Made by a program: the position numbers and the translations under genes. DNA of 7,081 nt from Achromobacter sp. (GTDB lineage: Bacteria; Pseudomonadota; Gammaproteobacteria; Burkholderiales; Burkholderiaceae_B). The notes beneath the pieces are model-generated. The model saw only the letters and a program-made list of their open reading frames with translations, did not search any database and was not told the DNA's origin. The stretch is from contig DMTA01000190.1 of NCBI GenBank assembly GCA_003454835.1, forward strand, positions 1 to 7,081. Direction: 5' to 3'. How positions within the stretch are numbered: position 1 is the first letter of the stretch; each line of letters starts with the position of its first letter. Of this stretch, positions 1-5,936 are shown piece after piece.

Positions 1-564
1 CGCGCCCAGCCGCTTGGCCGTGGCGATGGCCTGCAGGCCGGCCACGCCGGTGCCCAGGACGACGGCGCGCGCGGCTTTCAATGTGCCGGCGGCGGTCATC
101 ATCATGGGGATCAGCCGGCCGTAGTGGTGAGCTGCAAGCAGCACGGCCTTGTAGCCGGCCAGGTTGGCCTGCGACGACAGCACGTCCAGGCTTTGCGCGC
201 GGGTGATGCGCGGCGCGGCTTCCAGCGCGAAGCCGGTCAGGCCCGCGGCGGCCATTTGCGCGAGGCCCTCGGCGTCGAAGGGATCGAGCATGCCCACGAC
301 CACGGCGCCCGGCTTCATGTGGGGCAATTCTTCGGGGGCGGGCGCGCGAACCTTCATGACCAGTTCCGCGCCCAGGGCATCCTGGGCCGAACCCAGCGTG
401 GCGCCCGCTGCGACATAGGCATCATCGAGATAGCGGGCGGCGGCGCCGGCTCCGCTTTCCACAACGACGGTGTGCTTGCCGCCCACGTACTTCTTGACGG
501 TCTCCGGTGTTGCTGCGACACGGGTTTCCCCGTCTCGGGTTTCCTTAGGTATCCCGATGTGCAT
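1..564 (-). CDS. pntA: NAD(P) transhydrogenase subunit alpha, N-terminal part (cut by window edge)
   Basis: This subunit carries the NAD(H)-binding domain I of the proton-pumping transhydrogenase, which uses the proton gradient to drive hydride transfer from NADH to NADP. The first 188 residues are visible; the rest lies left of base 1. Seen: an N-terminal IGIPKET / RVAATPETV block (residues 3-23). The RQD loop follows, with R119, Q124, D127, S130 and Y138 spaced as the R. rubrum domain I residues R127, Q132, D135, S138 and Y146 (numbering recalled). A Rossmann GTGVAG (171-176) then runs into LQAIATAKRLGA. The start is supported by GAGGAG (573-578 on this strand) eight bases upstream and by the family N-terminus. 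Alanine dehydrogenase is related, but the SSQANLAGYKAV segment (130-141) is typical of PntA. Whether the subunit is split (PntAA/PntAB), as in many proteobacteria, cannot be seen. A terminator separates it from the upstream amidohydrolase, so it probably has its own promoter. Confidence 0.95.
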   Translation of the reverse strand, partial: MHIGIPKETRDGETRVAATPETVKKYVGGKHTVVVESGAGAAARYLDDAYVAAGATLGSAQDALGAELVMKVRAPAPEELPHMKPGAVVVGMLDPFDAEGLAQMAAAGLTGFALEAAPRITRAQSLDVLSSQANLAGYKAVLLAAHHYGRLIPMMMTAAGTLKAARAVVLGTGVAGLQAIATAKRLGA

Positions 565-593
565 CGACGCCTCTCCTCAGAAGGTTCGCCGTA

Positions 594-599
594 GTTATA
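594..599 (-). promoter_or_regulatory. Candidate -10 element for pntA
   Basis: On the minus strand this reads TATAAC, five of six matches to the sigma-70 -10 consensus, 30 bases before the pntA start codon. No convincing -35 is seen 16-18 bases upstream and there is no TG extension. The assignment rests on the hexamer and on the need for a promoter after the terminator at 652-680. Confidence 0.3.
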
Positions 600-629
600 C
601 ACGGAATGTGCGCTCTCACGCCTCCCCCG

Positions 630-655
630 TTTTGGCCGCTTGCGCGCGGCCAAAA
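630..655 (-). repeat. Perfect inverted repeat sharing bases with the terminator T-tract
   Basis: TTTTGGCCGC (630-639) and GCGGCCAAAA (646-655) are exact reverse complements around a six-base spacer. On the minus strand the hairpin begins inside the T-run that ends the terminator at 652-680. It is not itself a terminator for that strand, because no T-tract follows it. It may be a second stem that forms on read-through RNA, or a structured site upstream of the pntA promoter. Confidence 0.5.
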
Positions 656-680
656 AAAAACCCCATGGCAAACCATGGGG
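652..680 (-). terminator. Rho-independent terminator after the amidohydrolase gene
   Basis: Read on the minus strand, CCCCATGG, loop TTTG and CCATGGGG form a perfect 8-bp stem (661-680). It is followed at once by nine T residues (652-660). It lies 40 bases past the stop of the amidohydrolase gene and ends the Bug/amidohydrolase unit before pntA. On the plus strand no T-run follows, so it works in one direction only. Confidence 0.9.
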
Positions 681-720
681 CGGGGGTCTTGCAACCTGGC
701 GTCTGGACGCGCGGCGTTTC

Positions 721-1596
721 TTATGCCGTCTGCGCGCGGGTCCAGGTGATCAGCGCGGCGGTGAGGTCGCGCAGATCGGCCTTCAGGCGGCCGTAGTTGC
801 CGGTGGGACGAAGCGACACTTCGTCCATGTAGAGCTTGCGGTTGATCTCGATCTGCAGGCTGTGGCGGCCTTCTTGCGGGCGGCCAAACGCGCGCACCAG
901 TTCCACGCCCTTGTAGGGATCGTTCACGGTGACGTTGTAGCCGCGCTCGCGCAGCCAGGCGGCGATGAATTCGCGGAAGGCCGGATCGCTGGTGCTGCCG
1001 TCGCGATCACCCAACACGAAGTCGGGATGGACCAGGCCCGGGCGGTCTGTGGCGAAGGCGCCGGCGACGCTGGGCATCGAGTGGCAGTTGATGTGCCAGA
1101 CCTTGCCGAACTTGCGATGGGCGTTGTCCAGCACCTGGCCGAGGGCGGCGTGATAGGGCTTCCAGCAGGCATCGATGCGGTGGCGCACTTCGTCCACCGT
1201 GAGCTTGCGGTTGTACAGCGGGGTGCCGTCATCGAGCATGCGCCAGATCAGGCCCTTGCCCAGCTTGACCTTGGGCGAGGCGTTGATGGCGTCGGGCCAT
1301 GCCGCGTCCAGCAGCAATTCGTCGATCTCGTCGGCGGCGCGGTTGGCGTCGATGTAGGCGCGCGGAAACGCCGCGGCGATCATCGGCACGCCCATTTCGA
1401 TGGCGTCGCCCCACAGATCGTCAACCCAGGTGTCCTCGGCCGTGCGCAAGGCGCCAAAATCCACCGCGGCGGCGAAATCGGGGGGGTAGGTCGTGCCGCT
1501 GTGCGGGGAATCCAGCACAAGAGGGACCGAAATTTCCGAATCGGGATAGTGCTGCGGGAGGTCGAAGCGGTAGGACAGGGGCTGGGTAAGTCGCAT
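721..1596 (-). CDS. hutG: N-formylglutamate amidohydrolase (HutG/FGase family)
   Basis: The family (Pfam FGase) hydrolyses N-formyl-L-glutamate to glutamate and formate in the cytoplasm, the last step of the five-step histidine pathway, and is metal dependent. At 291 residues the length is slightly above usual and the protein looks intact. Seen: SPHSG (30-34), E54-D55, YIDANR (81-86), NCHS (170-173), GDRDGSTSDP (196-205), NDPYKG (225-230) and EINRKLYMD (250-258). H32 and H172 are likely metal ligands, with E54 a possible third (inference from family layout). The start at 1596 has no visible Shine-Dalgarno sequence and no better alternative was found. The gene lies 67 bases after the Bug binding-protein gene on the same strand and ends at a strong terminator. 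No other hut gene is in view, so the substrate may instead be another N-formyl or N-acyl amino acid. The family is secure; the exact substrate is not. Confidence 0.88.
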   Translation of the reverse strand: MRLTQPLSYRFDLPQHYPDSEISVPLVLDSPHSGTTYPPDFAAAVDFGALRTAEDTWVDDLWGDAIEMGVPMIAAAFPRAYIDANRAADEIDELLLDAAWPDAINASPKVKLGKGLIWRMLDDGTPLYNRKLTVDEVRHRIDACWKPYHAALGQVLDNAHRKFGKVWHINCHSMPSVAGAFATDRPGLVHPDFVLGDRDGSTSDPAFREFIAAWLRERGYNVTVNDPYKGVELVRAFGRPQEGRHSLQIEINRKLYMDEVSLRPTGNYGRLKADLRDLTAALITWTRAQTA

Positions 1597-1623
1597 AAGG
1601 GGGTACTGCGTTCGTGAATCGGA

Positions 1624-1654
1624 GGTCCTCGCGCGCCACGGGCACGCGAGGACC
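1624..1654 (-). repeat. Intercistronic hairpin between the Bug gene and the amidohydrolase gene
   Basis: GGTCCTCGCG (1624-1633) and CGCGAGGACC (1645-1654) are perfect 10-base complements. The loop can pair further, GCC 1635-1637 with GGC 1641-1643. It starts ten bases after the Bug stop codon. No T-tract follows on the minus strand, so it is not a standard terminator. It more likely protects the upstream message from 3' exonucleases or lowers expression of the downstream gene. Confidence 0.7.
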
Positions 1655-1663
1655 GAAGACCGG

Positions 1664-2653
1664 TTAGTCGATCTTCACGTTGGCTTCTTTGGCGATGCGC
1701 TTGTTCTTGGCGATTTCAGCCGAGATCTGCGCGCCGAATTCGGCCGGGGTGTTGGCGGCGGGCGAGGCGCCGAGGGCAGCAAGGCGGCTCTTGACGTCTT
1801 CTTCGGCGCTGACCTTCTGGACGGCGTCGTTCAGCTTGGCCAGCACGGGGGCGGGCAGCTTGGCCGGGGCGACCAGACCGAACCACGATGCGTCGTTCAC
1901 GGCCGGCAGACCGGCTTCGGCGAACGTGGGCACGTTGGGCAGCGAGGCGACGCGCTGCGGCGAAGCGACGGCCATGGCGATCAGGCGGCCGGACTGGACG
2001 TGCGGCAGCGTGGAGGGCAGGTTGTCATACATGACGTCGACCTGGCCGGCCAGCGCGTCGTTCAGCGCCGGGCCCACGCCACGGTACGGCACGTGCATCA
2101 GGTCGGTGCCCGACGCCATCTTGAACAGTTCGCCCATCATGTGCGACACCGAACCGTTGCCGGCCGACGCGTACGTCAGCTTGCCGGGCTGGCTCTTGGC
2201 CAGCGTGATGAATTCGGCGATGGTCTTGGCCTGGACCTTCGGGTTGATGGTCATGATGTTCGGCACGGCGGCCAGGTTCGAGACGGGCGTGAAGTCCTTC
2301 TCGCCATCGAACGGCAGGTTCGGGTAGATGGCCGGGTTGATGCCGTGGGTGCTGACGGTGGCGATGCCCAGGACGTAGCCGTCCGGCGCGCTGCTGGCGA
2401 CGAAGGCGCTGCCGATCGAGCCGCCGGCGCCGCCGCGGTTTTCCACGACGACGGTCTGGCCCAGTTCCTTGCCGAGCTTGTCGGCGAACAGGCGGCCGAC
2501 GATGTCGGTGGTGCCGCCGGGCGGGAAGGGAACGATCAGGCGGATGGGCTTGCTGGGATACGCATCTTCAGCGTGCGCGATACCCGAGGTCAGCGGCGTG
2601 GCCAGGGTCGCGGCGGCGACACACAGGCCCAGGACTACATTACGGCGTTGCAT
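1664..2653 (-). CDS. Bug/TctC-family periplasmic substrate-binding protein
   Basis: Bug proteins are periplasmic receptors of tripartite tricarboxylate (TctABC-like) transport. Most Bordetella and Achromobacter members are orphans without a linked permease, and known ligands include aspartate, glutamate, nicotinate and citrate. The product is 329 residues, the family norm. Seen: a signal peptide with basic MQRRN, a hydrophobic core and likely cleavage after AHA (residue 28); the VPFPPGGTTD ligand loop (41-50); VENRGGAGGSIG (70-81); YASAGNGSVSHMMGELF (161-177); HVPYRG (187-192); and the DVMYDNLPS region (206-214). The start is fixed by the signal peptide and by AGGGG eight bases upstream. It is the first gene of a unit with the amidohydrolase and diverges from a LysR regulator, so its ligand is probably that enzyme's substrate or a precursor (inference). 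No TctA or TctB gene is in the window. Confidence 0.95.
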   Translation of the reverse strand: MQRRNVVLGLCVAAATLATPLTSGIAHAEDAYPSKPIRLIVPFPPGGTTDIVGRLFADKLGKELGQTVVVENRGGAGGSIGSAFVASSAPDGYVLGIATVSTHGINPAIYPNLPFDGEKDFTPVSNLAAVPNIMTINPKVQAKTIAEFITLAKSQPGKLTYASAGNGSVSHMMGELFKMASGTDLMHVPYRGVGPALNDALAGQVDVMYDNLPSTLPHVQSGRLIAMAVASPQRVASLPNVPTFAEAGLPAVNDASWFGLVAPAKLPAPVLAKLNDAVQKVSAEEDVKSRLAALGASPAANTPAEFGAQISAEIAKNKRIAKEANVKID

Positions 2654-2710
2654 GAATTCCCCTACTAATGAATGAACAGCGGATGCGCAAAGGCAGACGC
2701 AAACCCGACG

Positions 2711-2739
2711 ATTCTTTCCTGGCGGCCAGGTTTGCGCAA
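2711..2739 (-). promoter_or_regulatory. Candidate promoter of the Bug/amidohydrolase unit
   Basis: On the minus strand TTGCGC (2734-2739), a 17-base spacer and AAGAAT (2711-2716) give a weak sigma-70-like promoter with three and four consensus matches. The predicted transcript starts near 2704, leaving about 50 bases of leader. The -35 lies inside the palindrome at 2730-2741, which fits a promoter needing an activator. This is a prediction by eye only. Confidence 0.35.
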
Positions 2740-2741
2740 AC
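2718..2741. promoter_or_regulatory. Adjacent palindromes, candidate LysR-type operator
   Basis: CCTGGCGGCCAGG (2718-2730) is a palindrome with one central base. GTTTGCGCAAAC (2730-2741) is a perfect 12-bp palindrome sharing G2730 with it. TCTTTC (2713-2718) and GAAAGA (2742-2747) flank both as a further inverted pair. CGCAAA also occurs at 2686 and 2698. The position over the predicted -35 of the Bug gene suits the activation site of the divergent LysR protein. Confidence 0.45.
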
Positions 2742-2759
2742 GAAAGATTCTCCGTAAGC

Positions 2760-2776
2760 TATGACTTTTTTTCATA
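2760..2776. promoter_or_regulatory. Inverted repeat TATGA-N7-TCATA, candidate LysR-type site
   Basis: TATGA (2760-2764) and TCATA (2772-2776) are exact complements around a mostly T spacer. The dyad resembles the LysR T-N11-A class of site. Its centre (2768) is 32.5 bases from the palindrome centred at 2735.5 and 42.5 bases from the dyad centred at 2810.5, close to three and four helical turns. Confidence 0.4.
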
Positions 2777-2802
2777 CCTCTTTTCGGCAGGCCCTGGCCA
2801 GC

Positions 2803-2818
2803 GTTACTTTTTTGTAAC
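2803..2818. promoter_or_regulatory. Inverted repeat GTTAC-T6-GTAAC, candidate LysR-type site
   Basis: GTTAC (2803-2807) and GTAAC (2814-2818) are perfect complements around six T residues, and contain T-N11-A pairs (2804/2816 and 2805/2817). The site lies about 72 bases before the lysR start codon, where autoregulatory binding by LysR-type proteins usually occurs. TAACAT just after it (2815-2820) could be a weak -10 for lysR. Confidence 0.45.
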
Positions 2819-2864
2819 ATTCGTCGCCTCGGCCTTTGCCGTCATCATGCCCGCAGGGCAAGGG

Positions 2865-2886
2865 AGCCCCACATTCGGTGGGGGCT
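2865..2886 (+). promoter_or_regulatory. Hairpin over the lysR ribosome-binding region
   Basis: AGCCCCAC (2865-2872) pairs with GTGGGGGCT (2878-2886) with one bulged G. The right arm contains the only G-rich, Shine-Dalgarno-like stretch before the lysR ATG at 2891. If the hairpin forms in the message it would hide that stretch and keep regulator synthesis low. Confidence 0.4.
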
Positions 2887-2890
2887 GCAG

Positions 2891-3817
2891 ATGAGGCGTT
2901 TCTGTCCCTCTTTAACGGATCTCCAGGCGTTCGAAGTTGCCGCCCGGCACAGCAGTTTCACGCGTGCCGCGCAGGAATTGTGCGTGACGCAGGGGGCCGT
3001 GAGTAAACAGGTGAAACATCTGGAAGAGTTCGTCGGCGTTGAACTATTCCTACGAATCAGGCAAGGCCTGGTTCTGACCGAAGCAGGCCGCAGCTATCTG
3101 GCCAAGATCCAGGCCGGTCTCGGCCAGATCGAAGCGGCCACTGTAGAACTGATCGCGCACCAGGGGCGCGGCGGCACGCTGAACCTGACCTGTATGCCGA
3201 CGTTTGGCGCGCGGTGGCTGATTCCGCGGCTGACGGCCTTCATGCGCCTGCGGCCCGACATCCACGTGGAATTCCTGCCGCATCGCCAGGGCTACGACTT
3301 CTCCACGCCCGAATTGGACGCCGCCGTGCGCTTCGGCGAGGGGCTGTGGCCCGGCAGCGGCGCGGACTACATCGTGGGCCGTGAGATCCTGCCGGTCTGT
3401 AGTCCCCGCCTGATCGCGGGCGGGTGCCAGTCGCCCGAAGACCTGCTGGCGTATCCGCTGCTGCACCATACGTCTGCCCTGGAGGGCTGGCGCGACTGGT
3501 TCGAGCAGGCCGGCTGCGACACGCGGCGCAGCCTGGAAGGCGCCCGGTTCGATCAGTACGCGCTGCTGTCGCAGGCCGCCGCCGCGGGCTTCGGCGTGGC
3601 GCTGATCCCGCGTTGCCTGATCGAGGACGAGCTGCGCGACGGCAAGCTGGCCATCGCAATGCAGCTGCCGATCCGCGCGCGGATGGGCTATTACCTGTGC
3701 TACCCCGAGCAGAAAGCCAATCTGCCCACCCTGCAGGCGTTCCGCGCCTGGCTGATGGAAGTGTCGCGCGCCGCCGAACCGCAGCCGCGGGAAGACGCCT
3801 TGTCCGATCTAAAATAG
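2891..3817 (+). CDS. LysR-family transcriptional regulator, GcvA-like
   Basis: This is a DNA-binding regulator of 308 residues, normal for the family. Seen: an N-terminal winged helix-turn-helix (about 8-66) with [20 protein letters not shown] (23-42); a linker helix to about 90; and a type 2 periplasmic-binding-protein-like effector domain. That domain has [25 protein letters not shown] sequence from 108, [13 protein letters not shown] (143-155) and [16 protein letters not shown] (233-248), which resemble the GcvA/AmpR subgroup. The start [15 protein letters not shown] matches the usual GcvA-like N-terminus. It diverges from the Bug/amidohydrolase unit across 237 bases with several dyads, so it most likely controls that unit and itself, with the transported or deformylated amino acid as candidate effector (inference). 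The stop is only seven bases from mnmA, and the last codons overlap a likely mnmA -10 element. Confidence 0.93.
   Translation: MRRFCPSLTDLQAFEVAARHSSFTRAAQELCVTQGAVSKQVKHLEEFVGVELFLRIRQGLVLTEAGRSYLAKIQAGLGQIEAATVELIAHQGRGGTLNLTCMPTFGARWLIPRLTAFMRLRPDIHVEFLPHRQGYDFSTPELDAAVRFGEGLWPGSGADYIVGREILPVCSPRLIAGGCQSPEDLLAYPLLHHTSALEGWRDWFEQAGCDTRRSLEGARFDQYALLSQAAAAGFGVALIPRCLIEDELRDGKLAIAMQLPIRARMGYYLCYPEQKANLPTLQAFRAWLMEVSRAAEPQPREDALSDLK
3810..3815 (+). promoter_or_regulatory. Candidate -10 element for mnmA inside the end of lysR
   Basis: TAAAAT matches five of six consensus -10 bases and overlaps the lysR stop codon. The same TAAAAT-N-GCCG string occurs at the purB promoter (6665-6675). Transcription would start near 3821-3823, only two to four bases before the mnmA ATG. 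No good -35 is visible. Confidence 0.4.
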
Positions 3818-3824
3818 CCGCATC

Positions 3825-4943
3825 ATGAGTCAAACATCCACCAAGAAAGGCCGCGTTGTCGTCGGCATGTCCGGCGGGGTCGATTCTTCGGTCACCGCCT
3901 GGCTGCTCAAACAGCAAGGCTACGAGGTCGTCGGCCTGTTCATGAAGAACTGGGAAGACGACGACGATTCCGAATACTGCTCCACCCGCCAGGATCTCCT
4001 TGACGCCGCCAGCGTCGCGGACCTGGTCGGCGTCGAGTTCGAATACGTCAACTTCGCCGCCGAGTACAAGGACCGCGTGTTCGCGGATTTCCTGCGCGAA
4101 TACTCCGCGGGCCGTACGCCCAACCCCGACGTCCTGTGCAATGCCGAGATCAAGTTCAAGGCGTTCCTGGACCACGCCATGGCGCTGGGCGCGGAACACA
4201 TCGCGACCGGCCATTACGCCCGCGTGCGTGAAGTGCCCGCCGAGGGCGGCGGCTCGCAGTTCCAGTTGCTCAAAGCGCTGGACGCATCCAAGGACCAGAG
4301 CTACTTCCTGCATCGCCTGAACCAGGCGCAGTTGTCGCGCACGCTGTTTCCGCTGGGCGAGATCCACAAGACCGAAGTGCGGCGTATCGCGCACGAGATC
4401 GGCCTGCACAATGCAGCCAAGAAGGATTCCACCGGGATCTGCTTCATCGGCGAACGGCCGTTCCGGGAATTTCTGAACCGCTACCTGCCCACCGAGCCCG
4501 GTCCCATCCTGACGCCCGAAGGGCAGAAGGTCGGCCGCCACGAAGGCCTGTCGTTCTACACGCTGGGCCAGCGCAAGGGGCTGGGCGTGGGCGGCGTCAA
4601 GGGCCGCCAGCGGGACGACGGCACGGCCGAGGCCTGGTACGTGGCGCGCAAGGATCTGGAACGCAACGTGCTGTACGTCGTGCAGGGGCATGACCATCCT
4701 TGGCTGCTGTCTGCCGATCTGAAGGCGCAGGACGCGAGCTGGGTTGCCGGCCATCCGCCGGCCGCGGGCGCCTACGGCGCCAAGACCCGCTATCGGCAGG
4801 CCGACGCGGCGTGCCGGCTGGGTGACGCCGCGTCAGAGACGTTTTCACTGGATTTCACCGAACCGCAATGGGCGGTGACGCCCGGGCAGTCGGCAGTGCT
4901 ATACGATGGCGAGGTTTGCCTGGGCGGCGGGATCATTATTTAA
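3825..4943 (+). CDS. mnmA: tRNA-specific 2-thiouridylase MnmA
   Basis: MnmA adds sulfur to C2 of U34 in tRNA-Lys, -Glu and -Gln. It adenylates the base with ATP and takes persulfide sulfur from the IscS/Tus relay in the cytoplasm. The product is 372 residues (E. coli protein about 368) and complete. Seen: PP-loop SGGVDSS (16-22); [12 protein letters not shown] (37-48); PNPDVLCN with catalytic C105; ATGHYAR (127-133); KDQSYFL (156-162); [11 protein letters not shown] with the second catalytic C206 (201-211); [12 protein letters not shown] in the central domain; and a C-terminal beta-barrel ending in GGGIII. The start agrees with the family N-terminus, but no Shine-Dalgarno sequence precedes it. 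Only seven bases separate it from lysR. A -10-like element at 3810-3815 suggests its own, possibly leaderless, transcript. A terminator follows. Confidence 0.98.
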   Translation: MSQTSTKKGRVVVGMSGGVDSSVTAWLLKQQGYEVVGLFMKNWEDDDDSEYCSTRQDLLDAASVADLVGVEFEYVNFAAEYKDRVFADFLREYSAGRTPNPDVLCNAEIKFKAFLDHAMALGAEHIATGHYARVREVPAEGGGSQFQLLKALDASKDQSYFLHRLNQAQLSRTLFPLGEIHKTEVRRIAHEIGLHNAAKKDSTGICFIGERPFREFLNRYLPTEPGPILTPEGQKVGRHEGLSFYTLGQRKGLGVGGVKGRQRDDGTAEAWYVARKDLERNVLYVVQGHDHPWLLSADLKAQDASWVAGHPPAAGAYGAKTRYRQADAACRLGDAASETFSLDFTEPQWAVTPGQSAVLYDGEVCLGGGIII

Positions 4944-4965
4944 GAATGCCCCGCTGCACGTAACC

Positions 4966-5000
4966 AAGGCCCCCCGGAGCCATGCCCGCGGGGCCTTGTT
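4966..5000 (+). terminator. Terminator after mnmA
   Basis: AAGGCCCC (4966-4973) and GGGGCCTT (4990-4997) form a perfect 8-bp stem, followed by a short, poor T-tail (TTGTT). It begins 23 bases after the mnmA stop and separates mnmA from the TSUP gene. The weak tail suggests incomplete termination. Confidence 0.65.
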
Positions 5001-5027
5001 CATGACAATAAAACTGAGGAGACGGTT

Positions 5028-5846
5028 GTGGATGTGACGATGGTGATCTGCCTGCTGGTGTTGGGCGGAGTGGTCGGCTTTGCCGCGGGCCTGTTGGGCA
5101 TTGGCGGCGGCATGCTGCTGGTTCCGTTTTTGACGATGCTGTTCACCTGGCAAGGCATGCCGGCCGACCTGGTGGTGCATGCGGCGATCGCCACGTCCAT
5201 GACGTCGATCCTCTTTACCTCCATTTCCAGCGTGCGCGCCCACCAGCAGCGGGGCACCATCAAGTGGCGCATCGTCGCGGCGATGGCGCCGGGCATCATC
5301 ATCGGCGGGCTGCTGTCGGGCGGCGCGGTGTTCGCCGCGCTGAGCACGCTGTGGCTGTCGCTGTTCTTCGCGTTGTTCGTGGGCTACTCCGGCTGGAGCA
5401 TGCTGCGCAACAAGAAACCCAAGCCCACGCGCCAGATGCCGGGCGTGGTCGGCACCAGCGCGGCGGGGGCGGGCATCGGCTTCCTGTCGGGCCTGGTCGG
5501 CGCCGGGGGCGGCTTTTTGTCGGTGCCGTTCATGGTCTGGTGCAACGTGGCCCTGCACAACGCGGTGTCGACCTCGGCGGCGCTGGGCTTTCCCATCGCG
5601 CTGGCCAACAGCGTCGGTTATATCGTCTCGGGCCTGAACGAAGCCCAGACGTACCCGGGGATGCTCGGCTTCATCTACTGGCCGGCACTGCTGGCGCTGG
5701 TCTGCACCAGCGTGCTGACGGCGCCGCTGGGTGCGCGCATGGCCCATCGCCTGCCGGTACAGACGCTCAAGCGCGTGTTCGCCGCGCTGCTGTTCGCGCT
5801 GGCGGCTTACATGCTGTTCAAGGCCTGGCAGACCTGGACGGTCTGA
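5028..5846 (+). CDS. TSUP (TauE/SafE) family membrane transporter
   Basis: This is an inner-membrane protein of the 4-toluene sulfonate uptake / sulfite exporter family. Members move small sulfur- or carbon-containing anions, and the substrate here cannot be read from sequence. At 272 residues with about eight hydrophobic segments it has the normal length. The family's internal duplication is plain: GLLGIGGGMLLVP (21-33) in the first half matches GLVGAGGGFLSVP (155-167) in the second, and HAAIATSM (51-58) matches NAVSTSAALGF (178-188). A charged cytoplasmic linker, RNKKPKPTR (127-135), joins the halves. The start is GTG, chosen because GAGGAG (5016-5021) lies six bases upstream. An in-frame ATG at 5040 is less well placed. 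The gene follows the mnmA terminator and converges on the GST gene, so it is probably transcribed alone. Confidence 0.93.
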   Translation: MDVTMVICLLVLGGVVGFAAGLLGIGGGMLLVPFLTMLFTWQGMPADLVVHAAIATSMTSILFTSISSVRAHQQRGTIKWRIVAAMAPGIIIGGLLSGGAVFAALSTLWLSLFFALFVGYSGWSMLRNKKPKPTRQMPGVVGTSAAGAGIGFLSGLVGAGGGFLSVPFMVWCNVALHNAVSTSAALGFPIALANSVGYIVSGLNEAQTYPGMLGFIYWPALLALVCTSVLTAPLGARMAHRLPVQTLKRVFAALLFALAAYMLFKAWQTWTV

Positions 5847-5861
5847 TCGAAATACGGAAAA

Positions 5862-5882
5862 CCGGCCGCGAAAAGCGGCCGG
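5862..5882 (-). terminator. Hairpin terminator for the GST gene (distal)
   Basis: CCGGCCGC, loop GAAAA and GCGGCCGG form a perfect 8-bp GC stem. On the minus strand TTTTCC follows, making it a second, weaker terminator for the GST transcript after the hairpin at 5887-5915. On the plus strand it is the first stem met by TSUP transcripts, but no T-tract follows it there. Confidence 0.6.
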
Positions 5883-5886
5883 ATGA

Positions 5887-5915
5887 AAAAACGCCCGGTC
5901 GAGCCGGGCGTTTTT
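5887..5915. terminator. Bidirectional rho-independent terminator between convergent TSUP and GST genes
   Basis: AAAAACGCCCGG (5887-5898) and CCGGGCGTTTTT (5904-5915) are perfect complements around TCGAG. The GC stem is flanked by T-runs on both strands, so it can end transcripts from the TSUP gene (plus) and the GST gene (minus). It sits 40 bases past the TSUP stop and 21 bases past the GST stop. Confidence 0.93.
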
Positions 5916-5936
5916 GCGGACATTTCCAGCCGGCCG

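Noticed and set aside
640..1617. Plus-strand open frame of 325 codons opposite the amidohydrolase gene
   Set aside because: It is antisense to a well-recognised gene, its translation is low-complexity and rich in Gly, Ala, Val and Arg with no family resemblance, and such frames arise from GC-biased third positions.
2000..2668. Plus-strand open frame of 222 codons opposite the Bug gene
   Set aside because: It is antisense to a secure gene with a signal peptide. It is rich in Arg, Gly, Val and Asp with no recognisable domain.
2654..2890. Small RNA or riboswitch in the lysR/Bug intergenic region
   Set aside because: The dyads are short and separate, with T-rich centres, and look like protein-binding sites. 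No terminator closes a transcript and no riboswitch core is recognisable.
3240..4754. Minus-strand open frame of 504 codons opposite lysR and mnmA
   Set aside because: It spans two unrelated real genes in antisense, its C-terminal part is an Arg/Ala/Pro-rich low-complexity stretch, and there is no ribosome-binding site. It is a codon-bias shadow.
4899..5747. Minus-strand open frame of 282 codons opposite the TSUP gene
   Set aside because: The translation is dominated by His, Arg, Gln and Ala, as expected from the antisense of a GC-rich membrane-protein gene. It also crosses the mnmA terminator.
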